Shown here: positions 52,153-61,262 of the stretch, one piece after another | Layout of the letters: the number at the start of each line of letters is the position of its first letter | Position numbering within the stretch: the stretch's first letter is position 1 | Assembly: GCA_001029295.1 (NCBI GenBank) | Contig: LDXJ01000047.1 | Coordinates: 1-64,000, forward strand | Direction: 5' to 3' | DNA: 64,000 nt | Origin: Peptococcaceae bacterium CEB3 | GTDB lineage: Bacteria > Bacillota > Desulfitobacteriia > Desulfitobacteriales > Desulfitobacteriaceae | Program-made: the position numbers and the translations under genes | Notes under the pieces: generated by a model | What the model was told of the DNA's origin: nothing | The model's input: the letters and a program-made list of their open reading frames with translations, nothing else | The model's database searches: none

Positions 52153-53559
52153 ATGCCTGCCGCGGAGGATTTTCTCAAAATCGATTATACCGGGGTCATG
52201 AGAGGAGAGCACCATGCTCAAGGTTGGACGGAGGAAGATTTGTCTGCCTTGGAATCCGGTTTGAATGCGGCTCAGAATGCGCTCGAAGAGCGGAGAAAAA
52301 CGGGAGGCCTGGATTTTTCCCTCCTGCTCGGCGAAATGAGCGAGGAAGCGGCGGAGATCCGCGCTTTCGCCGATTCTCTCAGAGACAAAATTGACAACTT
52401 CGTGGTTTTGGGCATCGGCGGTTCGGCGCTCGGCCCTCAAGCCGTGCATCTTGCCCTAAACCCCTATTATTTCAATGAATTGCCTGTTCAAAAACGCCGG
52501 CGGCCGCGCCTTTACGTCCTGGACAACATTGATCCAAGCCGGTTTGCGCACTTGTTGGACATGCTTGATTTACATAAAACAGTGTTCAACGTAATCACGA
52601 AGTCCGGCAGTACTTCGGAAACCATGGCCCAGTTTTTGATCGTTCGGGAAAAGCTGCGGCAAGTGTGCGGTGCCGATTATCCGAACCACATTGTGGTCAC
52701 GACCGATCAAGAAAAAGGGAACCTCCTGCCCATTGCCCGCAAGGAGGGGTACCATTGTTTTGTCATTCCGGCCGGGGTCGGCGGGCGTTTTTCCGAGCTG
52801 ACTCCGGTGGGACTTTTGCCGGCGGCCGTCTGCGGTATCGACATCGGGGAACTGTTGGCCGGGGCCTTGGCCATGGACCGGAGGATTCGGGAGAGCCGGG
52901 GGATAACGGTTAATCCGGCCCAGTTGATGGCGGGTACAAGCCACTTGGCTTGGCGGCAGGGCAAAAATATTTCCGTATTTATGCCTTACGCGGACAGCCT
53001 TAAAATCATGGCGGATTGGTATGCCCAACTTTGGGCGGAAAGCTTGGGCAAGCGCCTGAATCGTGAGGGGCGGGAAGTCTGGCTTGGGCAGACTCCGGTC
53101 AAGGCCTTGGGTGTGACGGACCAGCATTCCCAGGTTCAGCTCTACGCGGAGGGGCCGGACGACAAAATGTTTACTTTTGTCAGTGTGGAGCGCCTGCATC
53201 CCGATGTGCCGATTCCGACCGACGAGAGCCTGCCCGAGAGCGTCCGGTTCCTCGGCGGGCATACTTTGGGCGAACTTCTGGCCGCGGAAGAACGGGCCAC
53301 AGAATACGCCTTGACCTTGGCCGGCCGTCTGCACCGCCGGATCATCCTGCCTGAGGTCAACCCGTATTACCTGGGTCAGCTTCTGCTCCTGTTGGAGTGG
53401 GAAACCGCTTATATGGGGGAACTGCTCAATATCAACGCGTTTGACCAGCCTGGGGTCGAAGAGGGCAAGCGGGGGACGTATGCCTTAATGGGACGTCCGG
53501 GTTTTGAGGAAAAACGCGGGGCGATTGAAGGGATGGGCGAAGGCCGCTACATCGTTTGA
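52153..53559 (+). CDS. pgi: Glucose-6-phosphate isomerase
   Basis: 468 residues. FVVLGIGGSALGPQAV, TKSGSTSETMAQFL, GVGGRFSELTPVGLLPAAV and the C-terminal EWETAYMGELLNINAFDQPGVEEGK segments are diagnostic. Interconverts glucose 6-phosphate and fructose 6-phosphate. It pairs functionally with pfkA. ATG 52153 follows AAGGGGGA at 9 bases. A terminator follows at 53638. Confidence 0.95.
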   Translation: MPAAEDFLKIDYTGVMRGEHHAQGWTEEDLSALESGLNAAQNALEERRKTGGLDFSLLLGEMSEEAAEIRAFADSLRDKIDNFVVLGIGGSALGPQAVHLALNPYYFNELPVQKRRRPRLYVLDNIDPSRFAHLLDMLDLHKTVFNVITKSGSTSETMAQFLIVREKLRQVCGADYPNHIVVTTDQEKGNLLPIARKEGYHCFVIPAGVGGRFSELTPVGLLPAAVCGIDIGELLAGALAMDRRIRESRGITVNPAQLMAGTSHLAWRQGKNISVFMPYADSLKIMADWYAQLWAESLGKRLNREGREVWLGQTPVKALGVTDQHSQVQLYAEGPDDKMFTFVSVERLHPDVPIPTDESLPESVRFLGGHTLGELLAAEERATEYALTLAGRLHRRIILPEVNPYYLGQLLLLLEWETAYMGELLNINAFDQPGVEEGKRGTYALMGRPGFEEKRGAIEGMGEGRYIV

Positions 53560-53637
53560 GCGGCTCAATCCGGCACAGCGGGGAAAATTACCAAGAACCT
53601 GCCACATTTAGGTTTGCGGAGTTTGAGTTATAACGCC

Positions 53638-53670
53638 AAAGTAGCCCGATGCTGAGGGCTACTTTTCCTT
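53638..53670 (+). terminator. Terminator after pgi
   Basis: AAAGTAGCCC and GGGCTACTTT, 10-bp perfect stem with 8-base loop, followed by TCCTTTTCC. Confidence 0.8.
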
Positions 53671-53722
53671 TTCCGTTCATGCCAAATTCACAAGTCGTTC
53701 ATGGCACGGTCGCAAGTGTGCT

Positions 53723-53742
53723 CTATACTTATACCCATAGAC
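53723..53742. promoter_or_regulatory. Recurring CTATACTWATAC...ATAGAC motif
   Basis: CTATACTTATACCCATAGAC. A close match lies at 33930-33948 (before the gene at 33990) and a shortened form at 35094-35108 (before glnA). It may be a promoter box or regulator site. Function is not established. Confidence 0.35.
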
Positions 53743-53822
53743 CCGCATGACAGATGCTTCCCCGGCTCCCAAGCCGCCGTGAGGGCACGTCAATCCGGAT
53801 TAAATCAAAGGAGGACACACTT

Positions 53823-54401
53823 ATGAAAAAGACGGCAAAGATGTTATCAGTGGCTGGTGGCAGCGTGGTTCTGGTGATTGGGCTCATGGCTTTACCCGCC
53901 TTGGCTTCAGGTTCTGCGCCGGCTGGCGCTTCCGGCTCGGGGTGGTTCAGTCAAATGCGTACATTCATGGGTCAAGGGTTCACACCGGCCCAACATCAGC
54001 AACTCATGAATTCCGGCGCCATGCAGAAACTCCATAATTCCGCGGCTATGCAGCAGGCCATGCAAACAGGGAACATCAGCCAGATGGAAGCGTTGATGAA
54101 TTCTGACCCCGCTTTAAAAGCACAAGTCGGGCAAAGTACGATCAACCGGATGGACCAATTTATGAACGGCGTAAAGCCTGCCGCCGCAACCCAAATGCCG
54201 GTTGGGGGCCGGACCTCCATTCAAGCGCCGGCCTCAGCCCAGCCGTCAGTTAGGCCAGCGTCCGGCGCAATGTCGCCCGCGGTCGGTCCCAGTGTCACTC
54301 AGAGCAGCTACCGGGGCAGGCCGGGGCAAATGATGGGGGGCCGGTCTCTGGGAGAGGGAGGCTCCATGATGGGTTCGTCAGTTTATGGTATGAACCGCTG
54401 A
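53823..54401 (+). CDS. Secreted Met/Gln/Ser/Pro-rich protein of unknown function
   Basis: 192 residues from ATG 53823, which follows AAAGGAGG by 7 bases. A clear signal peptide (MKKTAK basic start, hydrophobic core VVLVIGLMALPALA, cleavage after ALA) is followed by a helical region rich in Gln, Met and Asn with repeated MNSGAMQ/MNSDPA-type motifs and a disordered Pro/Ser/Gly tail ending in MMGG and MGSS segments. The tail's methionines could bind copper or other soft metals (inference). No enzyme motif. Confidence 0.75.
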   Translation: MKKTAKMLSVAGGSVVLVIGLMALPALASGSAPAGASGSGWFSQMRTFMGQGFTPAQHQQLMNSGAMQKLHNSAAMQQAMQTGNISQMEALMNSDPALKAQVGQSTINRMDQFMNGVKPAAATQMPVGGRTSIQAPASAQPSVRPASGAMSPAVGPSVTQSSYRGRPGQMMGGRSLGEGGSMMGSSVYGMNR

Positions 54402-54460
54402 GATTATGAAGGCCTTAGGGCGGCACGGACGGTGCTTCCTGTGCCGCTCGAACCTTGCCG

Positions 54461-54511
54461 CTTCCGGAACAGTGACGCTTCCGGAACAGTGACGCTTCTG
54501 GAACAGTGATG
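54461..54511 (+). repeat. 17-bp tandem repeat after the secreted protein gene
   Basis: Copies of CTTCCGGAACAGTGACG begin at 54461, 54478 and 54495 (the third with one change). A decayed fourth follows. Each holds a GTTCC-like core. Confidence 0.85.
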
Positions 54512-54562
54512 CATCTCGAGTGGTGACGCTTCCTTAGCGGCGATTCTTCCCCAGCCGTGACG

Positions 54563-54607
54563 AAAGGATGTCGGCCGAGTCAAAGACTCGGCCGACATCC
54601 TTTTCTT
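54563..54607 (+). terminator. Very strong terminator
   Basis: A perfect 19-bp stem (54563-54581 with 54585-54603), AAA loop, then TTTTCTTT. It ends the transcription unit of the secreted protein. The remainder of the gap to 54827 shows nothing recognisable. Confidence 0.92.
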
Positions 54608-54827
54608 TACGCTTCGCCGACCAAACGAATTTTGCCTCCTGGGAATAAGGGATGAAACCGGGGGCAAACTCTTACTAGAGGCGTTCCGTCTGCGCCGGGC
54701 CGAAGCTGAGTCTGCCGGAGAAGCCCTGCGTCTACGCAGGCAAATTCCACTGTCTGCGCTCACTCCGCAATAGTGCTTTATGATTTTTGCGGTTTGTCGC
54801 GGACGGAAGCGAGAAATGAGGTGCGGG

Positions 54828-55577
54828 ATGAAAGTTTGGCCGTCTTTATTGACCGTCGCTATTTTGGCCATAATCGCCTGGCTTGGGGCAGGGGTTTTGC
54901 GGCTTTATGCCGTGTTTGGCATAGGGATACCCTACTTGGCTTTTATAATATTTGCCATTGGCTTTGTCAATCGCCTCTTAAAGTCAGGGCGTTCGTCTCG
55001 GCCTTCTATGGCCGCTACGGGCGACCGGGGTGGGCCGGAGAACTCGTCGGCCAGGCGGTGGAGAAGGCTCTTCAGGGAAATACTTTTTTTCCGGTTTTTC
55101 TTTGACGGTCTCAATGTAACCAAATGGCTGTGGCTGGTCTCCTTTATTTTTTACGGTTCGCTGCTGGTTATTGCTTTACGGCATTTGCGCTTGTTTTTAA
55201 ATCGGGTGCCCGCCTGGATTCAGGGATTGACAAGCTTGGACAGTCTCACTCAAATCGGCTTTCCCCACACTTTTGTTTATATCACAGATATTTTGATTCT
55301 GCTGGCTCTCGCTTACGCTTTTGTCCGTCTCTTCCTTGCTGCCTCGGTTAAGGAAATGTCCCCCGCCTTTGACTGGCTGCCGCTTTTCCTGCTCCTCGGC
55401 AGTGTTTTGTCGGGGATTGTCATGTACTACTTCCTCAAAGTGGATATCGTAAGTGTGAAGGAGTTTACGGTTGGGTTGGTAACTTTGAAGCCGTTTATCC
55501 TGAGAAGCGTCGGCAGCATCTTCTATGTTCATATTTTTCTCGTCAGCAGTATGTTTGTCTATCTTGTGCTGGAGTAA
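54828..55577 (+). CDS. dsrM: DsrM-like membrane cytochrome b subunit, C-terminally short
   Basis: About 249 residues, five hydrophobic segments of the NarI/DsrM type (for example YLAFIIFAIGFVNRLL and WLWLVSFIFYGSLLVIALRHLRLFLN). The pairs RHLRLF, FLILG-like FLLLGSVLSG, YFLKVDIVSVKE and FYVHIFLV match DsrM of sulfate reducers. Normal DsrM is about 330 residues and continues past the last membrane segment. Here the gene stops at VYLVLE. ATG 54828 follows GAGGTG. DsrM passes electrons from menaquinol to DsrK. No dsrK is nearby, so the partner must be elsewhere or the gene does another job. Confidence 0.75.
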   Translation: MKVWPSLLTVAILAIIAWLGAGVLRLYAVFGIGIPYLAFIIFAIGFVNRLLKSGRSSRPSMAATGDRGGPENSSARRWRRLFREILFFRFFFDGLNVTKWLWLVSFIFYGSLLVIALRHLRLFLNRVPAWIQGLTSLDSLTQIGFPHTFVYITDILILLALAYAFVRLFLAASVKEMSPAFDWLPLFLLLGSVLSGIVMYYFLKVDIVSVKEFTVGLVTLKPFILRSVGSIFYVHIFLVSSMFVYLVLE

Positions 55578-55740
55578 GGGGACGCACGTTACCGGTTCTC
55601 CGGGGGTTAAGGCCGGCCGGGTGGGACGGCATACCCGCAAGCGGGGACACTGCCGACCGGCCCCGCGCAGATTAGCGGCGGTCCGTTGAACGTACACCTT
55701 CTCCCGCAATGAGCGGGTGCCCCTTCTCATGCTATGGACG

Positions 55741-55825
55741 CGTCTGGGTCTAGAGAACGTCTGGGTCTAGAGAACGTCTGAGTCTAAAGAACGTCTGAGT
55801 CTAAGGAACGTCTGAGTCTAAGGAA
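55741..55825 (+). repeat. 17-bp tandem repeat upstream of the dsrJ-like gene
   Basis: Five contiguous 17-bp copies of CGTCTGRGTCTARRGAA at 55741, 55758, 55775, 55792 and 55809. The last copies end in AAGGAA and run directly into the ribosome binding site AAAGGAG. Confidence 0.88.
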
Positions 55826-55840
55826 AAGGAGTGCCGGAGG

Positions 55841-56242
55841 ATGATCTATGGCAAAAAAATCTACGTGGGGATTTTCCTATTTCTGATCCTGCTGATTTCT
55901 CCTTTTCTCGCCAATATTGGCGAAGCAAATGCCCCGCCCGCGCCATCGCTGAATACCCCGGTTATCAACGCCCTGGCGGTCAAACAATGCATAGAACCGG
56001 CGGAATTTATGAGAGTGTATCATATGCAATTGCTGAACCAGTGGCGCGACGAAGCGGTACGCCAAGGAAAATATGTCTACGTTAGCAGCACGGGCAAAAA
56101 GTATCGTATAAGTCTGGAAAATACCTGTCTAAAGTGTCATTCCAACGAAGAGAAATTTTGTCAGAGATGCCATACCTACGCCGGGGTCAAGATTTACTGC
56201 TGGGAATGCCATCTGAAAGGGCAGACTCCGGCAGGCCATTGA
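55841..56242 (+). CDS. dsrJ: DsrJ-like triheme cytochrome c
   Basis: 133 residues. An N-terminal signal anchor (VGIFLFLILLISPFLANIG) precedes the DsrJ pattern CIEPAEFMRVYHMQLLNQWRDEAVRQG. Three heme c sites follow: CLKCH, CQRCH and CWECH. DsrJ is the periplasmic or extracytoplasmic triheme subunit of the DsrMKJOP complex of sulfate reducers. The cysteine and the FMRxxHM block are characteristic for its unusual His/Cys heme. Start ATG 55841 has AAAGGAG at 9 bases. It follows the dsrM-like gene but dsrK, dsrO and dsrP are absent. Confidence 0.85.
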   Translation: MIYGKKIYVGIFLFLILLISPFLANIGEANAPPAPSLNTPVINALAVKQCIEPAEFMRVYHMQLLNQWRDEAVRQGKYVYVSSTGKKYRISLENTCLKCHSNEEKFCQRCHTYAGVKIYCWECHLKGQTPAGH

Positions 56243-56365
56243 AAGCGGTGAGGTTGCTCCGGGAAGCTCAGATGATGTGGGGTAAGACGGATAGGTGTGC
56301 TTAAGAGAGAGCGGTTGGCAGGATTTCTCCCCTTCTGGTCGAATTCAAGAAGGGAGGTGGAAGGA

Positions 56366-58468
56366 ATGGAACCGCTTTTTGCGTTGGATATCGGCACAAG
56401 GGTCGTCATAGGTCTCTTGATCGTCAAAGAGGGTGACGAATATCAAATATCGGCGAGCGCTCGCACCGAACACCGTCAGCGCGCCATGTACGACGGGCAG
56501 GTGCATGATGTCGATGAGGTGGCCCAGGCGGTTCGACGGGTGAAAGAAGAGCTGGAAGAGCGCACAGGGAGTCGCCTGCGGGAGGTCGCTGTGGCGGCCG
56601 CAGGAAGGGCCCTGCGCACAGAGACGGCCGAAAGCGAACGACGGGAGATGTTCCCGATCCGATGGGAGCGGGAGGACGCCTTGGCGCTGGAGATGGAGGC
56701 GGTCCGACTGGCTCTGCGCAAGATGGGCCATGGCGAAGGCGAGGGCTGGGCGCCTTATCACTGTGTCGGCTATGACACGGTTACCCAGTGGCTGGAAGGG
56801 GAACCAATCGGCAGTTTGGCGGGGCAGAGGGGGAAAAGTGCCAAGGTCACGGTGATCGCGACCTTTTTGCCCCGGACTGTCGTCGACGGTTTGGTGGCGG
56901 TGCTGGATAGGGCCGGCTTGGTGATGGGGAGCCTGACCCTGGAGCCGATTGCCGCCGGGCAGGTGGCGATTCCTGCCGACATGCGCCGGCTTAACCTGGC
57001 CTTGGTTGACGTCGGGGCCGGAACAGCGGATATCGCCTTGACGAAAAACGGCGCCTTTTTTGCTTACGGTATGGTGCCCATGGCGGGGGATGAAGTGACA
57101 GAGGCGCTCTGCGCCCAGTATCTGCTCGATTTCCAGACGGGGGAGAGCGTTAAGCGGCAGTTGACTCAAAAAAAGGCCGTGGCCTTTGCCGATTTTTTCG
57201 GCCGGAAGATGAGAGTTGCCGGAGACGTCCTCAGGCATTCTTTTGAGCCGACTGTGGCCAAGCTGGCCGAAAAGATCAGCGAAGAAATTATTACTTTAAA
57301 CCAGAGTCCGCCCCAGGCGATTATTTTGATCGGCGGAGGCAGCTTAACCCCCGGCTTGCCCGAAAAGTTGGCGGAGAAAATGGGTCTGCCGCCGACCCGG
57401 GTGGGACTGAAACTCAGGGAGCACCTCAGTTACGTCAAAGGGACCGAAGTGCCGCCGGGGCCTGAAGGAATTACTCCGATCGGGATAGGAGTCGCGGCCT
57501 TTGAAGGCAGAGGGCTGCATTATTATACCGTTACGGTCAACGGCCATCAGGTTCCCATTTTTGAACTGGAACTGGCGACCGTGGCAGAGGCGCTCTTGGC
57601 GGCCGGGGTTCATCCGGCGGCTTTCTTGGGTCGGCCCGGACGGGCTCTGACGTATGAGATCAACGGGGAGATGAAGGTTATCAAAGGGGAGTTGGGCCGG
57701 CCGGCCCGAATTGTGCTCAATGGGCGTGAGAGCCGTCTGGAGGCAACCGTGGCAGCGGGAGACGCGATCGAGTTTACCCCCGGCCAGGCAGGGCTGGATG
57801 CCAAGGTATCTATGGCCCAAATCTTGCCAGACGGAGCGAGCAAGAAGATTTTTTGGCAGGGGCGGGAGGAGGATTTTGGCCCCCAACTCTTCCTTAACGG
57901 TCACCCGGCGCTCCTCACGGAGGAAGTACCCGATGGGGCTAAATTTGTCTATTTTGCCAATGAGGATTTGTTCAGCTTGCTGCGGCAGAAAGGATACCAG
58001 CCGGAAGAGGGGCGGTCCTTGCGGGTACGGGTCAACGGTCAAGAGCGGAGGGTGGAACGTTCCGTCCGGGTCATTTTAAACGGGGCTGTAGTGCGGGAAA
58101 ACCGGCCCCTGGTTGCGGGTGACCGGGTTGAGCCGGCGGAGGAGGAAATCCCGCTTTCAGCTTTGGGCCTGGAAAGTGGGACCTTGCCCTTTTATGTCAA
58201 CGGTGAAGCAGTCCTTTACAAACCCCCGGAGCCCGCGGTCTTTTGGCGGGACAGGCGGTTGTCCCCAGACACGGTGCTCAAGGAAGGGATGGACTTGCAC
58301 ACAGAGGTCCTTATGCCCATTTTGTCCGAGGTGCTCGCCCAAAGCGTGGTGCCGCCGCAAGTGCCGCCCGGTTCCAGACTCTCCCTGACGGTCAATGGGC
58401 GGGAGGCGGAATTTACAACCGTACTCCACCCCGGTGACCGGGTAAACATCGTCTGGCAACAAACCTGA
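56366..58468 (+). CDS. FtsA-like actin-fold protein with long C-terminal extension
   Basis: About 700 residues. Residues 1-380 form an ASKHA domain of the FtsA/PilM group: FALDIGTRVVIGLLI (phosphate 1), ALVDVGAGTADIALTKNG (phosphate 2), IILIGGGSLTPGLPEKL (adenosine). FtsA is about 420 residues. The extra 300 residues comprise repeated small beta units (YTVTVNGHQVPIFELEL, RIVLNGRESRLEATVAAGD, RVILNGAVVRENRPLVAGD, LSLTVNGREAEFTTVLHPGD). ATG 56366 follows GGGAGGTGG at 6 bases. Probably a cell-division or envelope ATPase found in spore formers. The true role is unknown. Confidence 0.85.
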   Translation: MEPLFALDIGTRVVIGLLIVKEGDEYQISASARTEHRQRAMYDGQVHDVDEVAQAVRRVKEELEERTGSRLREVAVAAAGRALRTETAESERREMFPIRWEREDALALEMEAVRLALRKMGHGEGEGWAPYHCVGYDTVTQWLEGEPIGSLAGQRGKSAKVTVIATFLPRTVVDGLVAVLDRAGLVMGSLTLEPIAAGQVAIPADMRRLNLALVDVGAGTADIALTKNGAFFAYGMVPMAGDEVTEALCAQYLLDFQTGESVKRQLTQKKAVAFADFFGRKMRVAGDVLRHSFEPTVAKLAEKISEEIITLNQSPPQAIILIGGGSLTPGLPEKLAEKMGLPPTRVGLKLREHLSYVKGTEVPPGPEGITPIGIGVAAFEGRGLHYYTVTVNGHQVPIFELELATVAEALLAAGVHPAAFLGRPGRALTYEINGEMKVIKGELGRPARIVLNGRESRLEATVAAGDAIEFTPGQAGLDAKVSMAQILPDGASKKIFWQGREEDFGPQLFLNGHPALLTEEVPDGAKFVYFANEDLFSLLRQKGYQPEEGRSLRVRVNGQERRVERSVRVILNGAVVRENRPLVAGDRVEPAEEEIPLSALGLESGTLPFYVNGEAVLYKPPEPAVFWRDRRLSPDTVLKEGMDLHTEVLMPILSEVLAQSVVPPQVPPGSRLSLTVNGREAEFTTVLHPGDRVNIVWQQT

Positions 58469-58537
58469 GCCCGAAAATGTCGCCTTCGCCGCGACCATGG
58501 AGAGGTTCAGAAAGGCAAATGCGCGTGAGGCCGCTCC

Positions 58538-59908
58538 TCAAAGGCTCTGGCCGTATCGCTGCAGGCGGCTGTAAAGGGTTGCCCGGGTAATCCCCAAAAT
58601 CCTGGCGGCCTTAGATTTGTTCCCTTTGGCTTGGCCCAGGACCTCCAGAAGCCTCTGCTTTTCCGGGTCTTCCCGGTCGGGCGCCGCGGCCGGGGAGAAA
58701 AGCGGGAGGGGAAAAGGGGTGTCTGTTTCGTCAAACCGGGGTAAAGCGAGGTCGGCCGGCAGAATCGTGTCACCTTCGCTCAGGATCACCGCGCGTTCGA
58801 TGACATTGCGCAACTCGCGCAGGTTTCCCGGCCAATCGTATTCCATGAGCAGGTTGAGAGCGGCCGGATTGAGCCGAGGAGCGGGTTTTCCGTACTGAAG
58901 GGCAAGCTGTTGAATCAGAAATTCTGTGATGGCGGGAATGTCTTCCGGCCGCCGGCGCAGGGGAGGGATGCGCAGACTGATGACATTGAGGCGGAAGTAG
59001 AGGTCGCGGCGAAAGGAGCCCCTCTTCATCATCTCTTCCAGCGAACGGTTGGTGGCCGCTAAAATACGCGCTTCCAGGCGCAGAGGGGAGGTTCCGCCCA
59101 GACGGTAATAGGACTGCTCCTGCAGGATCCGCAGGAGTTTTACCTGCAAATCGAGGGCCAGGTCGCCGATTTCATCAAGGAAGAGAGTTCCCCTTTTGGC
59201 CAAGGTCAGTTTCCCCGGGTAGCCTTTTGGTTCCGCCCCGGTGAAAGCGCCCCGCTCATAACCGAACAACTCGCTCTCAAAGAGGGCCGCCGGGATGGCG
59301 CCGCAATTGAGGGCGACGAAAGGTCCTTGATGGTAGGGCGAGGCGGCGTGAATCGCCCGGGCAAACAATTCTTTGCCCACGCCGCTCTCTCCGGTGATGA
59401 GTACGGTGGCATCGGTCGAGGCCACTTTTTGGGCCATGCGGATAGCCCCTTGAATTGCGGAGCTTCCCCCCTGGATATGATCGAAAGCACCGCTGGGGCC
59501 GTGGTTCTTAACCGCTTTTTCCAAACGTTCCAGATTGAAATTGGCCGCGGTCAAATCATTATAAAGATTAATGAGTTGCGTAATGTCTTGTTCGCTCGCC
59601 ATCGCTCCGAGAAGTTCGCCGTTTTGGAAGATCGGCTGGGCATTAATCAAGACATGGCGGTCTCCCCGGGGGCGATGATAAGAGCGGTATACCGGCTGTC
59701 CGGTTTCCAGGACAGTGAGCACGACCAGGTCGTCTTTGCGGAAGAAGTCACGCAAAGGCCGCCCTAGGATCTCGTTTTCAGGGATGCCGTAGAGCTCAGT
59801 GGCGACAGCGTTCCAATGGGTCACAAGTCCCCGGACATCCACCCCGGTGACGGCGACCGGAACAATATCCAATAAAGCTTTGAGATAGGGAACTGAATCT
59901 TGCGACAT
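58538..59908 (-). CDS. Sigma-54-dependent activator with PAS domain
   Basis: 456 residues. A PAS domain (about 8-120, [26 protein letters not shown]), AAA+ domain (Walker [15 protein letters not shown] loop, [10 protein letters not shown]) and Fis-type helix-turn-helix at the end ([20 protein letters not shown]). Divergent from the proline dehydrogenase gene, whose promoter is -24/-12 with a 30-bp palindrome upstream. It therefore probably activates proline use in response to proline or a redox cue sensed by the PAS domain. Similar to the RocR-like/PrdR-like group by context only. Confidence 0.9.
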   Translation of the reverse strand: MSQDSVPYLKALLDIVPVAVTGVDVRGLVTHWNAVATELYGIPENEILGRPLRDFFRKDDLVVLTVLETGQPVYRSYHRPRGDRHVLINAQPIFQNGELLGAMASEQDITQLINLYNDLTAANFNLERLEKAVKNHGPSGAFDHIQGGSSAIQGAIRMAQKVASTDATVLITGESGVGKELFARAIHAASPYHQGPFVALNCGAIPAALFESELFGYERGAFTGAEPKGYPGKLTLAKRGTLFLDEIGDLALDLQVKLLRILQEQSYYRLGGTSPLRLEARILAATNRSLEEMMKRGSFRRDLYFRLNVISLRIPPLRRRPEDIPAITEFLIQQLALQYGKPAPRLNPAALNLLMEYDWPGNLRELRNVIERAVILSEGDTILPADLALPRFDETDTPFPLPLFSPAAAPDREDPEKQRLLEVLGQAKGNKSKAARILGITRATLYSRLQRYGQSL

Positions 59909-59968
59909 TTCGGCTGACCACCTGTTCTCTTTTTGAGGTTTCTAAGCACAATTTAGCATAACGGAGTG

Positions 59969-60015
59969 AAACTGTCTAGACAATTGTCTAGACAGTTTTA
60001 GCATGTGTCTAGACA
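59969..60015. promoter_or_regulatory. Activator binding region with 30-bp palindrome and third half-site
   Basis: TGTCTAGACA occurs three times: 59973, 59985 and 60006. The first two, with flanking AAAC and GTTT, form a perfect 30-bp palindrome (59969-59998). It lies 160 to 200 bases upstream of the -24/-12 promoter of the proline genes and about 60 bases before the activator's start, so it can serve both enhancement and autoregulation. Confidence 0.7.
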
Positions 60016-60173
60016 ATTCGCTCCGGGTGCCGCGTGTTTGAGGGGGCTTCAGCGGGATTTCTGGGCGGGGTGCGGCCTATTGTCCCTGTACTCTGCTTCG
60101 GTAGGGTAGACTCTATCTCCAACCGGTCTTTTTAAGGACCGTGTCGGAATCCAAGTCTTTTTTCTTTTGGATT

Positions 60174-60189
60174 TGGCACGGATTTTGCT
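60174..60189 (+). promoter_or_regulatory. Sigma-54 (-24/-12) promoter of the proline genes
   Basis: TGGCACGGATTTTGCT matches TGGCAC-N5-TTGCW with both invariant dinucleotides. It lies 87 bases upstream of the proline dehydrogenase start. Confidence 0.88.
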
Positions 60190-60275
60190 ATGTATTGAGA
60201 AATGGGGCGCCGCACCGGTTTCTTAACCCTCTGGCGGCAGGCTCCGGTGATGAGAAGCAAAATGGGGGGGGAAAC

Positions 60276-61181
60276 ATGGAAGCAACGCGCACTTTTTTCT
60301 TAGCCATGGCCAAAAGCCGTCCGGCCAGAAACATGGCAGCGAAGTATGGCTTGCGTTTCGGAGCAAAGCGTTTTGTCGCCGGGGAGACACTGACGGACGC
60401 TCTGGAGCAGATAAAACGGTTAAACCGGGAGGGGATTGCGGCTACGCTGGATCGTTTGGGCGAGTTCGTCAGTACCCGGGAAGAAGCGGAGCGGGCCGCG
60501 GGCTGGTCTTTGGAAACCCTGGACGGAATCGCTCGCGGCGGCGTCGAGTCGCATCTTTCACTCAAGCTGACTCAATTGGGGCTGGACCTCGGTGCGGGAA
60601 TCTGTGAGGAGAATTTACAGCAAATTCTGACCCGCGCGGCCCAACATAAGATTTTTGTCCGTATCGACATGGAAGATTTCCCGCGTTGTCAGGCCACGAT
60701 CGATCTTTTTCAAAAAATGCGCCGCGAGTTTCCCTCAACGGGTTTGGTACTGCAGTCTTACCTTTATCGTTCGGAACAAGATGTTTTGGACTTAAAGGCC
60801 AATCTCCGCCTGGTCAAAGGAGCTTACAAGGAGCCCGCGAGTGTCGCCTTCCCGGAAAAGACCAAGGTAGACGACAATTTGCTTCGCCTGGTCCGGCTGC
60901 AGTTGGACAATGGCTGGTATGTCGGTGTTGCTTCACATGACGAAAAGATCATCACCGCTACGAAAGATTATGTGCGAGAGCACCACATTGACAAGGACCG
61001 CTTTGAGTTCCAGATGCTCTATGGGATTAAGACGGAAGTGCAGAAAAAGCTGGCCCAGGAAGGATACAAGGTGCGGGTTTACGTGCCCTACGGCACGGAT
61101 TGGTATGGTTATTTTATGCGCCGCTTGGCGGAACGTCCGGCCAATGTTTGGTTTATAGTCAAGAACTTTTTTAAGAAATAA
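60276..61181 (+). CDS. Proline dehydrogenase
   Basis: 301 residues, the single-domain bacterial PutA/PRODH type. RFVAGETLTDALEQIKRLNREGIAATLDRLGE, the IFVRIDMEDFPR strand, LRLVKGAYKEPASVAFPEK and the FAD site around LYGIKTEVQKKL, VRVYVPYGTDWYGYFMRRLAERPANVWF fit the family. Oxidises proline to pyrroline-5-carboxylate with FAD, feeding quinone. ATG 60276 follows a long G-run. It is 81 bases before the next step's gene and shares the sigma-54 promoter. Confidence 0.92.
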   Translation: MEATRTFFLAMAKSRPARNMAAKYGLRFGAKRFVAGETLTDALEQIKRLNREGIAATLDRLGEFVSTREEAERAAGWSLETLDGIARGGVESHLSLKLTQLGLDLGAGICEENLQQILTRAAQHKIFVRIDMEDFPRCQATIDLFQKMRREFPSTGLVLQSYLYRSEQDVLDLKANLRLVKGAYKEPASVAFPEKTKVDDNLLRLVRLQLDNGWYVGVASHDEKIITATKDYVREHHIDKDRFEFQMLYGIKTEVQKKLAQEGYKVRVYVPYGTDWYGYFMRRLAERPANVWFIVKNFFKK

Positions 61182-61262
61182 CCTCAGAACGCGGGTTATG
61201 TGTGACTATTCAGCGCTCCTGGCAACTATTTGAAATTGTACTGAAAGAGGAGGAAATATATC

